From: Devosia sp. FJ2-5-3
Lineage (GTDB): Bacteria > Pseudomonadota > Alphaproteobacteria > Rhizobiales > Devosiaceae
DNA length: 64,000 nt
NCBI RefSeq assembly: GCF_029201545.1
Contig: NZ_CP104007.1
Span: 1,336,501-1,400,500 of the forward strand
Reading direction: 5' to 3'
This document shows, piece after piece, positions 19,639 to 28,054 of this stretch (position 1 is its first letter; each line of letters opens with the position of its first letter). The notes under the pieces were generated by a model. That model did not search any database. It was not told where the DNA came from and saw only the letters and a program-made list of their open reading frames with translations. A program made the translations under genes and the position numbers.

Positions 19639-20132
19639 GCCGCACCGAGGCCGAAGAGGATGATGAGGAGGGAGCCGGCGGCGATGAGGGCAACGGCACC
19701 GGCGTCGCGCCAATCGAGGCGGCGCCTGGGCAGGCCGAGCAGCCCCCAGAAATCGGCGGCGAGGCTGAGGATGACCTGGCCGGCCAGACCCAGCGCCAGC
19801 GTGCCGGCGAGGGCGAGGGGCGAATTGACCGAGGTGGAGGTCAGCATGACCGTCGCGGCGCCGATGATGCCGCCGAGATAGCCCCAAAGCGGGGCCTTGC
19901 CGACTGTTTCGCTGGCCTGGGCGGCGGCTCGGCGCTGGTCGCGCCAGACAAGGGCGAGCAGGGGAATGGCGACGATTGTCCCCACGCCATGCGCCAGCCA
20001 GGAGGAGAACATCGCCCCGCCGAACCGGCCTGCTTCTCCATTGACGAAGACGGCAAGGGTGAGGAGGCCGCCGCTGGCGAAGGCAGCAAGAAAATGCAGC
20101 GGGTTGTACCGCTGCGTCGGGATGGAGGGCAT
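19635..20132 (-). CDS. DMT-family (DUF606/YdcZ) half-transporter, first subunit
   Basis: 165 residues, five hydrophobic segments. FLAAFASGGLLTLAVFVNGE, SSWLAHGVGTIVAIPLL and GYLGGIIGAATVMLTSTSVN mirror the blocks of the downstream partner, so the two are paralogous halves. They probably assemble as a heterodimer, like paired small multidrug resistance proteins. The substrate is unknown. The preceding aminotransferase gene ends 42 bases upstream on the same strand, so co-transcription with it is likely; an amino-acid or amine substrate would then be reasonable but is inference. Confidence 0.82.
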   Translation of the reverse strand: MPSIPTQRYNPLHFLAAFASGGLLTLAVFVNGEAGRFGGAMFSSWLAHGVGTIVAIPLLALVWRDQRRAAAQASETVGKAPLWGYLGGIIGAATVMLTSTSVNSPLALAGTLALGLAGQVILSLAADFWGLLGLPRRRLDWRDAGAVALIAAGSLLIILFGLGAA

Positions 20133-20174
20133 GGCCGGGATCCGATTCGACTGTCCCCGCGATGGTAGCAGAGC

Positions 20175-21380
20175 CTAGCGGCCCATTGCGGCCCGTTTCT
20201 TGCGCGGCGCGTTGATAAGGGCGCAGAGCTTGTAGATGCCGATTTCGATCTGGGCTTCGTCGGCGAGCGAGAAGCTGAGGCGCATCGCATTGCGGCCGGA
20301 GCCATCGGTGAAGAAGGCGCCGCCGGGCACGAAGGCAATGTCCGCGGCGATGGCTTCGGACAAAAGCCCTGTGGCATCAATGTCTTCCGGCAGTGTGAGC
20401 CAGATGAACATACCCCCTTCCGGCCGCGTCCAGCGCAGCGCAGGCGGGGCATGGCGCTCGAGCGCGGAGAGCATGGCATTGCGCCGGGCGCGATAGGTGA
20501 TGCGGCTGCGCTCGATCTGCGCCTCGAAGCCGGTGAGGGCGACATGATGCATGAGGCGCTGGTTGAAGGTGGCGGTGTGAAGATCGCCGCCCTGCTTGAA
20601 CAATGCCAGCTTGCGGATGAGGGCGGCCGGGCCGCAGACCCAGCCGATGCGCAGGCCGGGGGAAAGCGTCTTGGAGAAGGTGCCGCAATAGAGGGTGCGG
20701 GTCAGTTCGATCGAGCCCGATTGCTGTTGGTCGAGGGCGGCGATGGGCGGCAGGTCGGCCCCGTCATAGCGCAGATCGGTATAGGCGGCGTCCTCGACGA
20801 TGAGGGCATTGAGCCGTTCGGCACGGCTGAGGGCGGCTAGACGTGCGCCCCGGTCCATCGTGCGGCCATCGGGATTGGCGAAATCCGGTATGAGATAGAG
20901 GAGCTTGGCCGGATCGGTGGCCACGTCCAGCGGTGCATCATGGGCAGCGAAGCGGGCGCCATAGGACGTAAAGCACTGGAGCGCGCCGAGATAGGACGGG
21001 CGGGAGACGAGGACAGTGTCGCCCTGGTCGAGCGTGAGCTTGCCGATGAGGTCGAGCGCCTGCTGGGAGCCGGAGGTGACGAGGATATTGTCCGGACCGG
21101 CGGCGACGCCCTTTTTGCCCATATAGTCGGCAAGCCATTGGCGCAGCGGCAGAAAACCCTCGGTCGTCGAATATTGCAGGGCCTCGCGGGCGCTGGCGGG
21201 GCCTGCAAAGATTTCGCGGGCCGCCGCCTGGAAATCGCCGAGGGCGAAGAGGCTGGGGTCGGGAATGCCGCCGGCAAAGGAAATCATGGTGGGGCGGCCG
21301 ACAAGCTTGAGCAGTTCGCGGATTTCCGAGGCCTTGACGGTTTCGGCGCGGGCGGAAAGACGGAAGGCGCTGGCGGTCAT
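20175..21380 (-). CDS. PLP-dependent aminotransferase (class I, LysN-like)
   Basis: 401 residues. N-terminal LLKLVGRPTMISFAGGIPDP, ILVTSGSQQALDLIGKL and the PLP-lysine motif GTFSKTLSPGLRIGW (near residue 235) mark the 2-aminoadipate/aromatic aminotransferase group of fold type I. The natural substrate cannot be fixed from sequence. It is divergent from a MocR-type regulator, and the region between holds five GATACAAT-like sites, so it is very likely that regulator's target. The two DMT half-transporter genes follow. The ATG abuts one site directly; the ribosome site is AGAGGGG at 21391-21397. Confidence 0.9.
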   Translation of the reverse strand: MTASAFRLSARAETVKASEIRELLKLVGRPTMISFAGGIPDPSLFALGDFQAAAREIFAGPASAREALQYSTTEGFLPLRQWLADYMGKKGVAAGPDNILVTSGSQQALDLIGKLTLDQGDTVLVSRPSYLGALQCFTSYGARFAAHDAPLDVATDPAKLLYLIPDFANPDGRTMDRGARLAALSRAERLNALIVEDAAYTDLRYDGADLPPIAALDQQQSGSIELTRTLYCGTFSKTLSPGLRIGWVCGPAALIRKLALFKQGGDLHTATFNQRLMHHVALTGFEAQIERSRITYRARRNAMLSALERHAPPALRWTRPEGGMFIWLTLPEDIDATGLLSEAIAADIAFVPGGAFFTDGSGRNAMRLSFSLADEAQIEIGIYKLCALINAPRKKRAAMGR

Positions 21381-21381
21381 T

Positions 21382-21438
21382 TTGTATCACCCCTCTGCGA
21401 ATATGGACGATACAATCACTGAAGTATTGTTATGTCAA
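21382..21438 (-). promoter_or_regulatory. aminotransferase promoter with two GATACAAT-type operators
   Basis: On the minus strand TTGACA (21438-21433) is followed after 17 bases by TTGTAT (21415-21410), a consensus -35 with a weak -10. The -10 is covered by GATACAAT (21409-21416). A second copy in inverse orientation, TTGTATCA (21382-21389), abuts the start codon. The -35 lies within the inverted repeat ATGTCAA-N5-TTGACAT (21432-21450). This is the layout of a regulated promoter. Confidence 0.6.
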
Positions 21439-21550
21439 TATAGTTGACATTATGGTGGCGCCATGGCCAGTTTTCGCTGCGGTTTCTTCTGCTTATGCCC
21501 GTCGATGGCCGGTTTTTGCCTCGCCTCTCATGTCATCCTTGTACGGGTGA

Positions 21551-21558
21551 ATTGTATC
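21551..21558 (-). promoter_or_regulatory. isolated GATACAAT-type site
   Basis: ATTGTATC on the plus strand reads GATACAAT on the minus strand, with a flanking base (TGATACAATTC) that matches the site at 21842. It lies mid-way in the 476-base divergent region and could support looping. Apart from these sites and a doubtful 73-codon frame (21603-21824), I see nothing else in that region. Confidence 0.45.
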
Positions 21559-21841
21559 AGCGTCGGCGGTGGCGAGGATAAATCCGGGGATCAGCGGGGG
21601 AGGTGGTTGTCAGGGAAGTAGGGGCTGTCGGCCGGGCCAGAAAGGCGTTTTGCCGGCGCGTGGGCGACAACGCACCAGACTGGGCCGTTGAGCGGGTGGT
21701 TGCGGGTCACCGGCTGGGCGGAGGCGCTTTTTGCATTCGCACTGGGCGCGAATTGGTTAGCAAAGTGTTAGCATTGGCGGGCTCGAACTGCGGATTGGTG
21801 GACCCCTGTGAAGACGTGCTGTAAGGTCGAGTGATGCATAT

Positions 21842-21870
21842 GATACAATTTCCGCGATGAGCGATACAAT
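21842..21870 (+). promoter_or_regulatory. tandem GATACAAT direct repeats at the MocR start
   Basis: GATACAAT occurs at 21842-21849 and 21863-21870, exactly 21 bases apart (two helical turns). The second copy lies within the first codons of the regulator gene. MocR/GabR/PdxR proteins are known to bind direct repeats. TACAAT in the first copy may double as a -10 box, giving autoregulation. Confidence 0.6.
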
Positions 21871-23215
21871 GTCGAGCCAATCCGACGAACTGAGCGGCGT
21901 GGCCGTGCATGAGCGCGTGGCCAATGCAGTCGTGCGCGCCATCGCCGAGGGGCGGTATCGGGCTGGGGACAAGCTGCCGACCCATCGGGCGCTGGCGCGG
22001 GAAATGTCGGTGTCCATCGGCAGCGTGACCCGCGCCATCGACACGTTGAGCGCGCGCGGCGTGGTGAGCAGCGAAGTCGGGCGGGGCACATTTGTGCGCC
22101 AGCAAGCGGCGCCGCCCGGGGAGGCGCAGGGCTTTGTCGATCTCTCGATCAATGCGCCGCCGCCGCTGGTCAGCGCCGGGCAATGGGCCGAGGCCAGCGC
22201 GCTGGCCAATGAGCGGGCGCTGTTGCTGCCCAATGGCGGCTATGTCGATTTTACCGGCACGCCGGCGCAGCGGGCCGTCGTCGCCAATTGGATCGGCCAG
22301 CGCCGGTCGCCCATGGCGGCCGATGACATCGTTTTGGTCAACGGCGCCCAGCAGGGGCTGCATCTGGCCTTTGCTGCGCTGAAGGATGTGGTGCGGGCCG
22401 TGATCACCGAGGGCGCGAGCTTTCCGGGCGCCATTGCGGCAGCGGGAATTCTCGGCCTGCCGGTATTGCCGGTGGCGCGGGACGACGAAGGGCCCTTGCC
22501 CGATGCGCTGGCGCGCCTCCTGGCCGAAACGGGCCCGGCGGCGGTCTATTTGACCCCGGTGTGCCAGAACCCGATGGGCTATGAAACCGGTCCGGCGCGG
22601 CGGGCGGAACTGGCTCGGGTGGTGGCGGACAAGGGCGGCTATATCGTCGAGGACGATATTTACGGGATCTATTCGACCAAGCCAGGGCCGCTCTATCGCG
22701 ATCTCGTGGCCGAGCGGACATTCTTCGTCACGTCTTTTTCCAAGAGCCTGACGCCGCTGATCCGGCTGGGGGTGATCGCGCCGCCGGCGGCCTTCATGGC
22801 CAGTGTGCGGCGGCGGATGCGGGCGGAGAGCTGGGGCCTGCCGCCGCTGACGGCCGAACTGGGTGCGGCCATGATCGAGACCGGGATCGCCGACGCCGTC
22901 TTGCCGGTGCTGCGCACCGAGGCGCTGGCGCGGCTCGAGATGACGCGGACCATTCTGGGTCTCGGGGCCATGCCGATGCCGGCAGGCGCGCCGCATGTGT
23001 GGCTGCCGCTCGATCCCTTGCGGGCCGAGCAATTGGCGCGACGGGCGAGCGAAGCCGGATTGCGGCTCGGAGCCCCTTCGACCATGCAGGTCGGCCCCGA
23101 GCCGGTCGGGGGCCTGCGCCTCTGCATTGTCGCGCCCCCCAATCGACGACAATTGGAAAGAGGATTGCGCATTCTGGCGCGGCTTCTGGTGGAGGACGAG
23201 GAGGTTCTCGTTTAG
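21857..23215 (+). CDS. MocR-type regulator (GntR HTH fused to aminotransferase fold)
   Basis: 452 residues. The N-terminal GntR winged helix is YRAGDKLPTHRALAREMSVS followed by GSVTRAIDTLSARGVV (~35-80). The rest is a fold-type-I aminotransferase domain with the PLP lysine in TSFSKSLTP (near 296). MocR proteins sense PLP or an amino-acid/amine-PLP adduct and usually control a divergent aminotransferase or pyridoxal gene; the divergent partner is exactly such an enzyme. No strong ribosome site precedes the ATG at 21857. The in-frame ATG at 21869 is possible and would leave the second operator repeat mostly untranslated. Confidence 0.92.
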   Translation: MSDTMSSQSDELSGVAVHERVANAVVRAIAEGRYRAGDKLPTHRALAREMSVSIGSVTRAIDTLSARGVVSSEVGRGTFVRQQAAPPGEAQGFVDLSINAPPPLVSAGQWAEASALANERALLLPNGGYVDFTGTPAQRAVVANWIGQRRSPMAADDIVLVNGAQQGLHLAFAALKDVVRAVITEGASFPGAIAAAGILGLPVLPVARDDEGPLPDALARLLAETGPAAVYLTPVCQNPMGYETGPARRAELARVVADKGGYIVEDDIYGIYSTKPGPLYRDLVAERTFFVTSFSKSLTPLIRLGVIAPPAAFMASVRRRMRAESWGLPPLTAELGAAMIETGIADAVLPVLRTEALARLEMTRTILGLGAMPMPAGAPHVWLPLDPLRAEQLARRASEAGLRLGAPSTMQVGPEPVGGLRLCIVAPPNRRQLERGLRILARLLVEDEEVLV

Positions 23216-23337
23216 CGCCACATTTGTGCCCACGAAGCAGGAACCAACGCCGCTGGCCGGGGTTCGGCCTAAGCGATCAGCCTTGCCTCGGAAGTGGGCA
23301 TGGCGCATGAAAACAAGAGGCAGAATTGAGAGGCCCA

Positions 23338-24969
23338 ATGTCCGAGCGCCCATCCATACTGGCGCCATTTCGCCACGAACATTTCCGCCTGCTGTGGCTG
23401 GCGACGCTGGTGTCCAATCTTGGCGGGCTGGTGCAGTCGGTCGGGGCGGGCTGGATGATGACGACCCTCACCACTTCGCACAATATGGTGGCGCTGGTGC
23501 AGGCCTCGACGACGCTGCCGATTATGGTGTTTTCCATCGCCGCGGGGGCGCTGGCCGACAATTTCGACCGGCGCACAGTGATGCTGATCGCCCAGTCGGG
23601 CATGGCGCTGGTGTCGCTGGTGCTGGCCGTCTTCGCCTTCATGGGCCTCCTCAATCCCTGGCTGCTGTTGACCTTCACCTTTCTCATCGGCTGCGGATCG
23701 GCGCTGTTCAACCCATCCTGGCAGGCCTCGATGGGCGATCTCGTGCCCAGGGATGAGCTGCCGGGTGCGGTGACGCTCAATGCCATGGGTTTCAACATGA
23801 TGCGAAGCGTCGGCCCGGCAGTGGGCGGGCTCATCGTTGCCTTTGCAGGGGCCAGCGCGGCTTTCGCCATCAATGCGGTTTCCTATCTGGCGCTGATCGG
23901 GGCGCTTTGGCGCTGGAAGCCCAACCGCGTCCCGGCGCGGCTGCCGCGCGAGACGCTGGGGCGGGCCATGTGGGCGGGCATTCGCTATGTGTCGCTGTCG
24001 CCCAATCTGCTGACCGTGCTGTTCCGCGGCTTCCTCTTCGGCGTTGCGGCCATCGTGGTGCTGGCGCTGTTGCCGTCGGTGGCCAGCGAATTCGTCGGCG
24101 GCGGGGCCATGGTCTATGGCACGCTGCTCGGTTGTTTCGGGCTGGGTGCTATCATCGGCGCCTTCCTCAATGGGCGCGTGCGCCAACGCTTCAGCAATGA
24201 AGCCATCGTGCGCATGGCATGCCTTGGCTTTGCCATTGCCTGCGTGACGCTCGGCTTTAGCCGCGATCCCATCCTCAGCCATCTGGCGTTGTTGCCGGCC
24301 GGCGCCTGCTGGGTTCTGGCGCTGTCGCTGTTCAACGTCTCGATCCAGCTCTCCTCACCGCGCTGGGTGGTGGGGCGGGCGCTCTCGCTCTACCAGACTG
24401 CCACCTTTGGCGGCATGGCGGCGGGCAGCTGGCTCTGGGGCGCGGCAGCGGACAGCATCGGGCCGGACTGGGCGCTGGCCTCGGCAAGCGTGGTGCTGAT
24501 CCTCTGCATGCTGGTGGGGTTCCGCCTGGCCCTGCCGCAGTTCGACGACCGCGACCTCAACCCGCTCGACACCTTCAACGAACCCCTGCTGCGGCTCGAT
24601 CTCAGGCCGCGCAGCGGGCCGATCATGGTGATGATCGATTATCACATCGCCCAGGAGGATATTCCGCGCTTTTTGGGGCTGATGAGCGAGCGACGCCGTA
24701 TCCGCATGCGAGACGGGGCGCGGCAATGGTCGCTGCTGCGTGATTTGGAACATCCCGAATTGTGGGTCGAAAGCTACCACGTGCCGACCTGGATCGACTA
24801 TGTCCGGCACAATATGCGGCGCACCAAGGCCGATGCGGACAATATCGACCAATTGCGGGCGTTGCACCGGGGCGAAGGCAATCCGATGGTGCATCGCATG
24901 ATCGAACGCCAGACCGTGCCGCTCAACGATACGACGCCGCTGCGCGATACCCCGGAGGTTGGGCCTTAG
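23338..24969 (+). CDS. MFS transporter, EntS-like with C-terminal soluble domain
   Basis: 543 residues from the ATG behind GAGAGG. About 12 membrane segments cover residues 15-410 (LRHEHFRLLW-type opening: FRHEHFRLLWLATLVSNLGG). A ~130-residue cytoplasmic tail follows (MVMIDYHIAQEDIPRFLGLM, RMRDGARQWSLLRDLEHPEL, ESYHVPTWIDYVRHNMRRT), a monooxygenase-like fold common in the MFS_3 (enterobactin exporter-related) family. Substrate unknown. It follows the MocR gene by 122 bases on the same strand but could be separate. Confidence 0.88.
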   Translation: MSERPSILAPFRHEHFRLLWLATLVSNLGGLVQSVGAGWMMTTLTTSHNMVALVQASTTLPIMVFSIAAGALADNFDRRTVMLIAQSGMALVSLVLAVFAFMGLLNPWLLLTFTFLIGCGSALFNPSWQASMGDLVPRDELPGAVTLNAMGFNMMRSVGPAVGGLIVAFAGASAAFAINAVSYLALIGALWRWKPNRVPARLPRETLGRAMWAGIRYVSLSPNLLTVLFRGFLFGVAAIVVLALLPSVASEFVGGGAMVYGTLLGCFGLGAIIGAFLNGRVRQRFSNEAIVRMACLGFAIACVTLGFSRDPILSHLALLPAGACWVLALSLFNVSIQLSSPRWVVGRALSLYQTATFGGMAAGSWLWGAAADSIGPDWALASASVVLILCMLVGFRLALPQFDDRDLNPLDTFNEPLLRLDLRPRSGPIMVMIDYHIAQEDIPRFLGLMSERRRIRMRDGARQWSLLRDLEHPELWVESYHVPTWIDYVRHNMRRTKADADNIDQLRALHRGEGNPMVHRMIERQTVPLNDTTPLRDTPEVGP

Positions 24970-25016
24970 GCGGCGGGGGTTTCAGGATGGTTGCGGCCTA
25001 GGGTGACAAACAAGGC

Positions 25017-25190
25017 CCCCCACCCTCGTTCCCTCCCCACAAGGGGGAGGGAGGCGGATGGGTTTGCAGCGTCGAGTGCCGAACGGACCCCCACCTAACC
25101 TCCCCCTGGGAGGGGGAGGGATCGGCCGGTGGCCCTCAAGCTTCTAGCGCAAACTCAGGCCGATGGGACGCTCCCCATAAGGGGAGGGAG
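25017..25190. repeat. cluster of three CCTCCCCC-type palindromes
   Basis: Three hairpins occur in one gap: CCCTCCCC-ACAA-GGGGGAGGG (about 25031-25051), CCTCCCCCT with AGGGGGAGG (25099-25119), and CTCCCCATAAGGGGAG (about 25171-25186). The first is preceded by CACCCTCGTT, repeated almost exactly near 45151. This is family A of the window's intergenic palindromes. It lies between convergent genes. Confidence 0.75.
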
Positions 25191-25207
25191 GCGAGGGCCG
25201 AGCGTGG

Positions 25208-25633
25208 TCATTTGGCGGATGAGCGCCGCCCGTCGGCGTCGATGATGATTTCGCCGTCTTCCTTGGTGAAGGGGCCGATGTCGGGGTTTTCGAGGAGGTC
25301 GAGGACCAGTTCGGAGGGGCGGCAGAGGCGGACGCCCCTGGGGGAGATAACGAAGGGGCGGTTGATGAGGATGGGGTGGGCCAACATGGCGGCGATCAGG
25401 TCGTCGTCGGTGAGGGCTGGATCGCCGAGGCCCAGCGCCTCATAGGGCGTGTCTTTCTTGCGGAGGGCGTCGCGGACCGAGAGGCCCGCCTCGGCGATCA
25501 TCCAGCGGAGGCGCGCTTCGTCGGGCGGGCTGGTGCGGTAGTCGATGATTTGGAGAGGCTCGCCGCTCTGGACGATCATGGCGAGCGTATTGCGCGAGGT
25601 GCCGCAATCGGGGTTGTGATAGATGGTGATCAT
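25208..25633 (-). CDS. arsC: arsenate reductase (glutaredoxin-dependent, ArsC)
   Basis: 141 residues, full length. HNPDCGTSRNTLAMI holds the nucleophilic Cys10 of the thioredoxin-fold ArsC class. LRWMIAEAGLSVRDALR, ALTDDDLIAAMLAHPILINRP and the arginine in NRPFVISPRGVRLCRP match the substrate loop. It reduces arsenate to arsenite with glutathione and glutaredoxin. Its start lies two bases after the phoB stop, so it is co-translated as the last gene of the phosphate operon. This makes physiological sense because arsenate enters through phosphate transporters. No arsenite exporter is visible in the window. Confidence 0.92.
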   Translation of the reverse strand: MITIYHNPDCGTSRNTLAMIVQSGEPLQIIDYRTSPPDEARLRWMIAEAGLSVRDALRKKDTPYEALGLGDPALTDDDLIAAMLAHPILINRPFVISPRGVRLCRPSELVLDLLENPDIGPFTKEDGEIIIDADGRRSSAK

Positions 25634-25635
25634 GA

Positions 25636-26337
25636 TCAGGCCGCCTGGCCGAACCGTTCGTCGAAAGCATAGCCGGCGCCCCGCACGGTGCGGATGGGAT
25701 CGGCTTCGCGGCCGCGATTGATGGCGCGGCGGAGGCGACCGATATGGACGTCGACCGTACGCTCGTCGACATAGACATCATTGCCCCAGACGCCGTCGAG
25801 GAGCTGTTCGCGCGAATAGACGCGGCCGGGATGGCGCATCAGATATTCGAGCAGGCGATATTCGGTGGGGCCGAGATGGATATCGCGATTGGCGCGGCTG
25901 ACGCGGTGGGTGGTGCGGTCGAGTTCGAGATCGCCGACCTTGAGCGATGCGGTGACCAGATTGGGATTGGCGCGGCGGAGGAGGGCGTGGATGCGCGCCA
26001 GAAGCTCGGGAACCGAGAAGGGTTTGACGACATAATCGTCGGCGCCGGTGGCGAGGCCCCGCACGCGTTCTTCTTCCTCGCCCCGGGCTGTCAGCATGAT
26101 GATCGGCACGCGGGCGGTTTCCTCGCGGGCGCGCAGGCGACGGCAGAGCTCGATGCCGGATACTTCAGGGAGCATCCAGTCGAGGAGGATGAGGTCGGGC
26201 AGTTTTTCGGCAATGGCCTGCTGGGCCTCGTCGCCACTTTCGGCCGTGACCACGCGAAACCCTTCGGCTTCGAGATTGTAGCGCAGGAGAATGGCGATAT
26301 CGCCTTCGTCTTCGACAACGAGAATTGTCGCGGGCAT
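25636..26337 (-). CDS. phoB: phosphate regulon response regulator
   Basis: 233 residues. Receiver domain: acidic pocket EDEGD, phospho-acceptor Asp53 in LILLDWMLP, switch Thr in MLTARGE, Lys in YVVKPFS. The C-terminal OmpR-type winged helix has HLGPTEYRLLEYLMRHPGRVYSREQLLDGVWG and RTVDVHIGRLRRAI. Phosphorylated PhoB binds Pho boxes and turns on pst and other genes in low phosphate. It is normally paired with PhoR, which is not encoded here. It sits after phoU, separated by a palindromic repeat, and before arsC. Confidence 0.96.
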   Translation of the reverse strand: MPATILVVEDEGDIAILLRYNLEAEGFRVVTAESGDEAQQAIAEKLPDLILLDWMLPEVSGIELCRRLRAREETARVPIIMLTARGEEEERVRGLATGADDYVVKPFSVPELLARIHALLRRANPNLVTASLKVGDLELDRTTHRVSRANRDIHLGPTEYRLLEYLMRHPGRVYSREQLLDGVWGNDVYVDERTVDVHIGRLRRAINRGREADPIRTVRGAGYAFDERFGQAA

Positions 26338-26409
26338 GGAGGTGCTCCGTCGTTCGGGCTCGGGTGAAGGAGCCGTGTAGTCGGCGTTTGGGGCCTCACC
26401 CCCTCCCTT

Positions 26410-26430
26410 CCTCCCCCTTCAAGGGGGAGG
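26410..26430. repeat. family A palindrome between phoU and phoB
   Basis: CCTCCCCCTT (26410-26419), one base, then AAGGGGGAGG (26421-26430) form a perfect stem. Placed inside the operon, it may reduce or process readthrough from phoU into phoB. Confidence 0.65.
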
Positions 26431-26454
26431 TGGATGAGAGAGCTGTGCGTCTCG

Positions 26455-27159
26455 TCAGATCTTGATCTGCTGGCGCTGGAGTTGCTGGACTTCGGCGGTC
26501 AGCTGCTTGCCGGTGGCCAGGTAATAGGCGCGTTCGGCAATGTTGGTGGCGTGATCGCCGATGCGCTCGATATTCTTGGCGCAGAAGAGAAGATGGGTGC
26601 AGGTGGTGATGTTGCGCGGATCTTCCATCATATAGGTCAGCAATTCGCGGAAGAGCGAAGTGTGCAGGGCATCGACCTCGTCATCGCGATTGCAGACCTC
26701 GACGGCGCCGCCCGCATCGCGATTGGCATAGGCGTCGAGCGCGTCCTTGACCTGGCGGAGGACCAGCGCCTTCATGTTTTTCACCCCGTTATAGAACGAG
26801 GGCTGGAGGCTGATGCCCTCGAGCTTGAGCGAGCGGCGGGCCAGTTGCTTGGCCATGTCGCCGACGCGCTCGAGATCGTTGGCGACGTGGATGGCGGTGA
26901 TGATGGCGCGCAAATCGGAGGCCATGGGCTGGCGGCGGGCGATCATGGACACAGCCATGTCGTCGATCCGGCGCTGCATCTCGTCGATGCGCTGGTCGGC
27001 GATGATGGTGAGGTCGGCCAGTTCCCGGTCGAGGGTGATGAGGGCCTTGGTGCCGTTCTCGATGGCGGCCTCGACGAGGCCCCCCATTTCGGCGATGGAC
27101 TGGGCGAGGGTGAGAAGCTCCTCGCTATAGGCGGTGACGATATGTTCGGCGTTGGACAT
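26455..27159 (-). CDS. phoU: phosphate signalling protein PhoU
   Basis: 234 residues, two PhoU helical repeats. AIHVANDLERVGDMAKQLARR and LLFCAKNIERIGDHATNIAERAYYL hold the duplicated E-RxGD metal-binding motifs. PhoU links the Pst transporter to PhoR and keeps the regulon off when phosphate is ample. It lies directly after pstB with the expected spacing. Confidence 0.96.
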   Translation of the reverse strand: MSNAEHIVTAYSEELLTLAQSIAEMGGLVEAAIENGTKALITLDRELADLTIIADQRIDEMQRRIDDMAVSMIARRQPMASDLRAIITAIHVANDLERVGDMAKQLARRSLKLEGISLQPSFYNGVKNMKALVLRQVKDALDAYANRDAGGAVEVCNRDDEVDALHTSLFRELLTYMMEDPRNITTCTHLLFCAKNIERIGDHATNIAERAYYLATGKQLTAEVQQLQRQQIKI

Positions 27160-27179
27160 GAATGGCTCCTGTTCCGCGA

Positions 27180-28040
27180 TCAGCCGATGCGGCCCATGAT
27201 GTAGTCCTGGGTCTGCTTGTTCACCGGATTGGTGAAGATGTCTTCGGTGTCACCCTTCTCGATGAGATTGCCCAGGTGGAAGAAGGCGGTCTTCTGGCTG
27301 ACGCGGGCCGCCTGCTGCATGGAGTGGGTGACGATGACGATGGTGTAATTGGTGCGCAGCTCGTCGATCAGCTCTTCGATGATGGCGGTGGCGATCGGGT
27401 CGAGGGCCGAGCAGGGCTCGTCCATGAGGATGACTTCGGGGCCGACGGCGATGGCGCGGGCAATGCAGAGGCGCTGCTGCTGGCCGCCGGAAAGGCCGGT
27501 GCCGGGCTCGGCGAGGCGATCCTTGACCTCTTCGAAAAGTCCGGCCTTGCGCAGGGAATTGACGACGATCTCGTCGAGATCGGTCTTGTTGCGCGCGAGG
27601 CCATGGATGCGCGGGCCATAGGCGACATTGTCGTAGATCGACTTGGGGAAGGGATTGGGCTTCTGGAACACCATGCCGACGCGGGCGCGCAGTTCGACCA
27701 CGTCGAGATCGGGGGCGTAGATGTCCTCGCCGTCGAGTTCGATGCGGCCGCCGACCTTGGCGCCCTCGATGGTGTCGTTCATGCGGTTGATGCAGCGCAG
27801 GAAGGTGGATTTGCCGCAGCCCGAGGGGCCGATGAAGGCGGTGACGGCGCGATCGGGGATGTCGATGGAAATGCCGTGCAGGGCCTGCTTGGCGCCGTAG
27901 TGAACGGTGACGTCGCGGGCGGTGAGGCGGATCGGATGCTCGATCAGCGCGGCAGGATTGGCGGCGGGGTTCATTGCAGCGTCCATGGCAGCGTCCAGGG
28001 TCTGGGTGGTCATCTTTACCTTACCGGCGAGCATATCCAT
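27180..28040 (-). CDS. pstB: phosphate ABC transporter ATPase PstB
   Basis: 286 residues. Walker [10 protein letters not shown], signature LSGGQQQR, Walker B VILMDEP, and the PstB block [21 protein letters not shown] are all intact. The N-terminus is about 30 residues longer than in E. coli and Ala/Asn-rich. The ATG at 28040 follows AAGGAG at 28051-28056 with a 10-base gap; ATG codons at 28034 and 28013 are alternatives. It hydrolyses ATP to drive phosphate uptake through PstC-PstA. Confidence 0.95.
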   Translation of the reverse strand: MDMLAGKVKMTTQTLDAAMDAAMNPAANPAALIEHPIRLTARDVTVHYGAKQALHGISIDIPDRAVTAFIGPSGCGKSTFLRCINRMNDTIEGAKVGGRIELDGEDIYAPDLDVVELRARVGMVFQKPNPFPKSIYDNVAYGPRIHGLARNKTDLDEIVVNSLRKAGLFEEVKDRLAEPGTGLSGGQQQRLCIARAIAVGPEVILMDEPCSALDPIATAIIEELIDELRTNYTIVIVTHSMQQAARVSQKTAFFHLGNLIEKGDTEDIFTNPVNKQTQDYIMGRIG

Positions 28041-28054
28041 TTTGCGGGATCTCC

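Noticed and set aside
21603..21824. 73-codon frame in the aminotransferase–MocR gap
   Set aside because: It has GGGGGAG before a GTG, but the composition is Arg/Gly/Val-rich with no recognisable family, and it lies among operator sites. Not supported as a gene.
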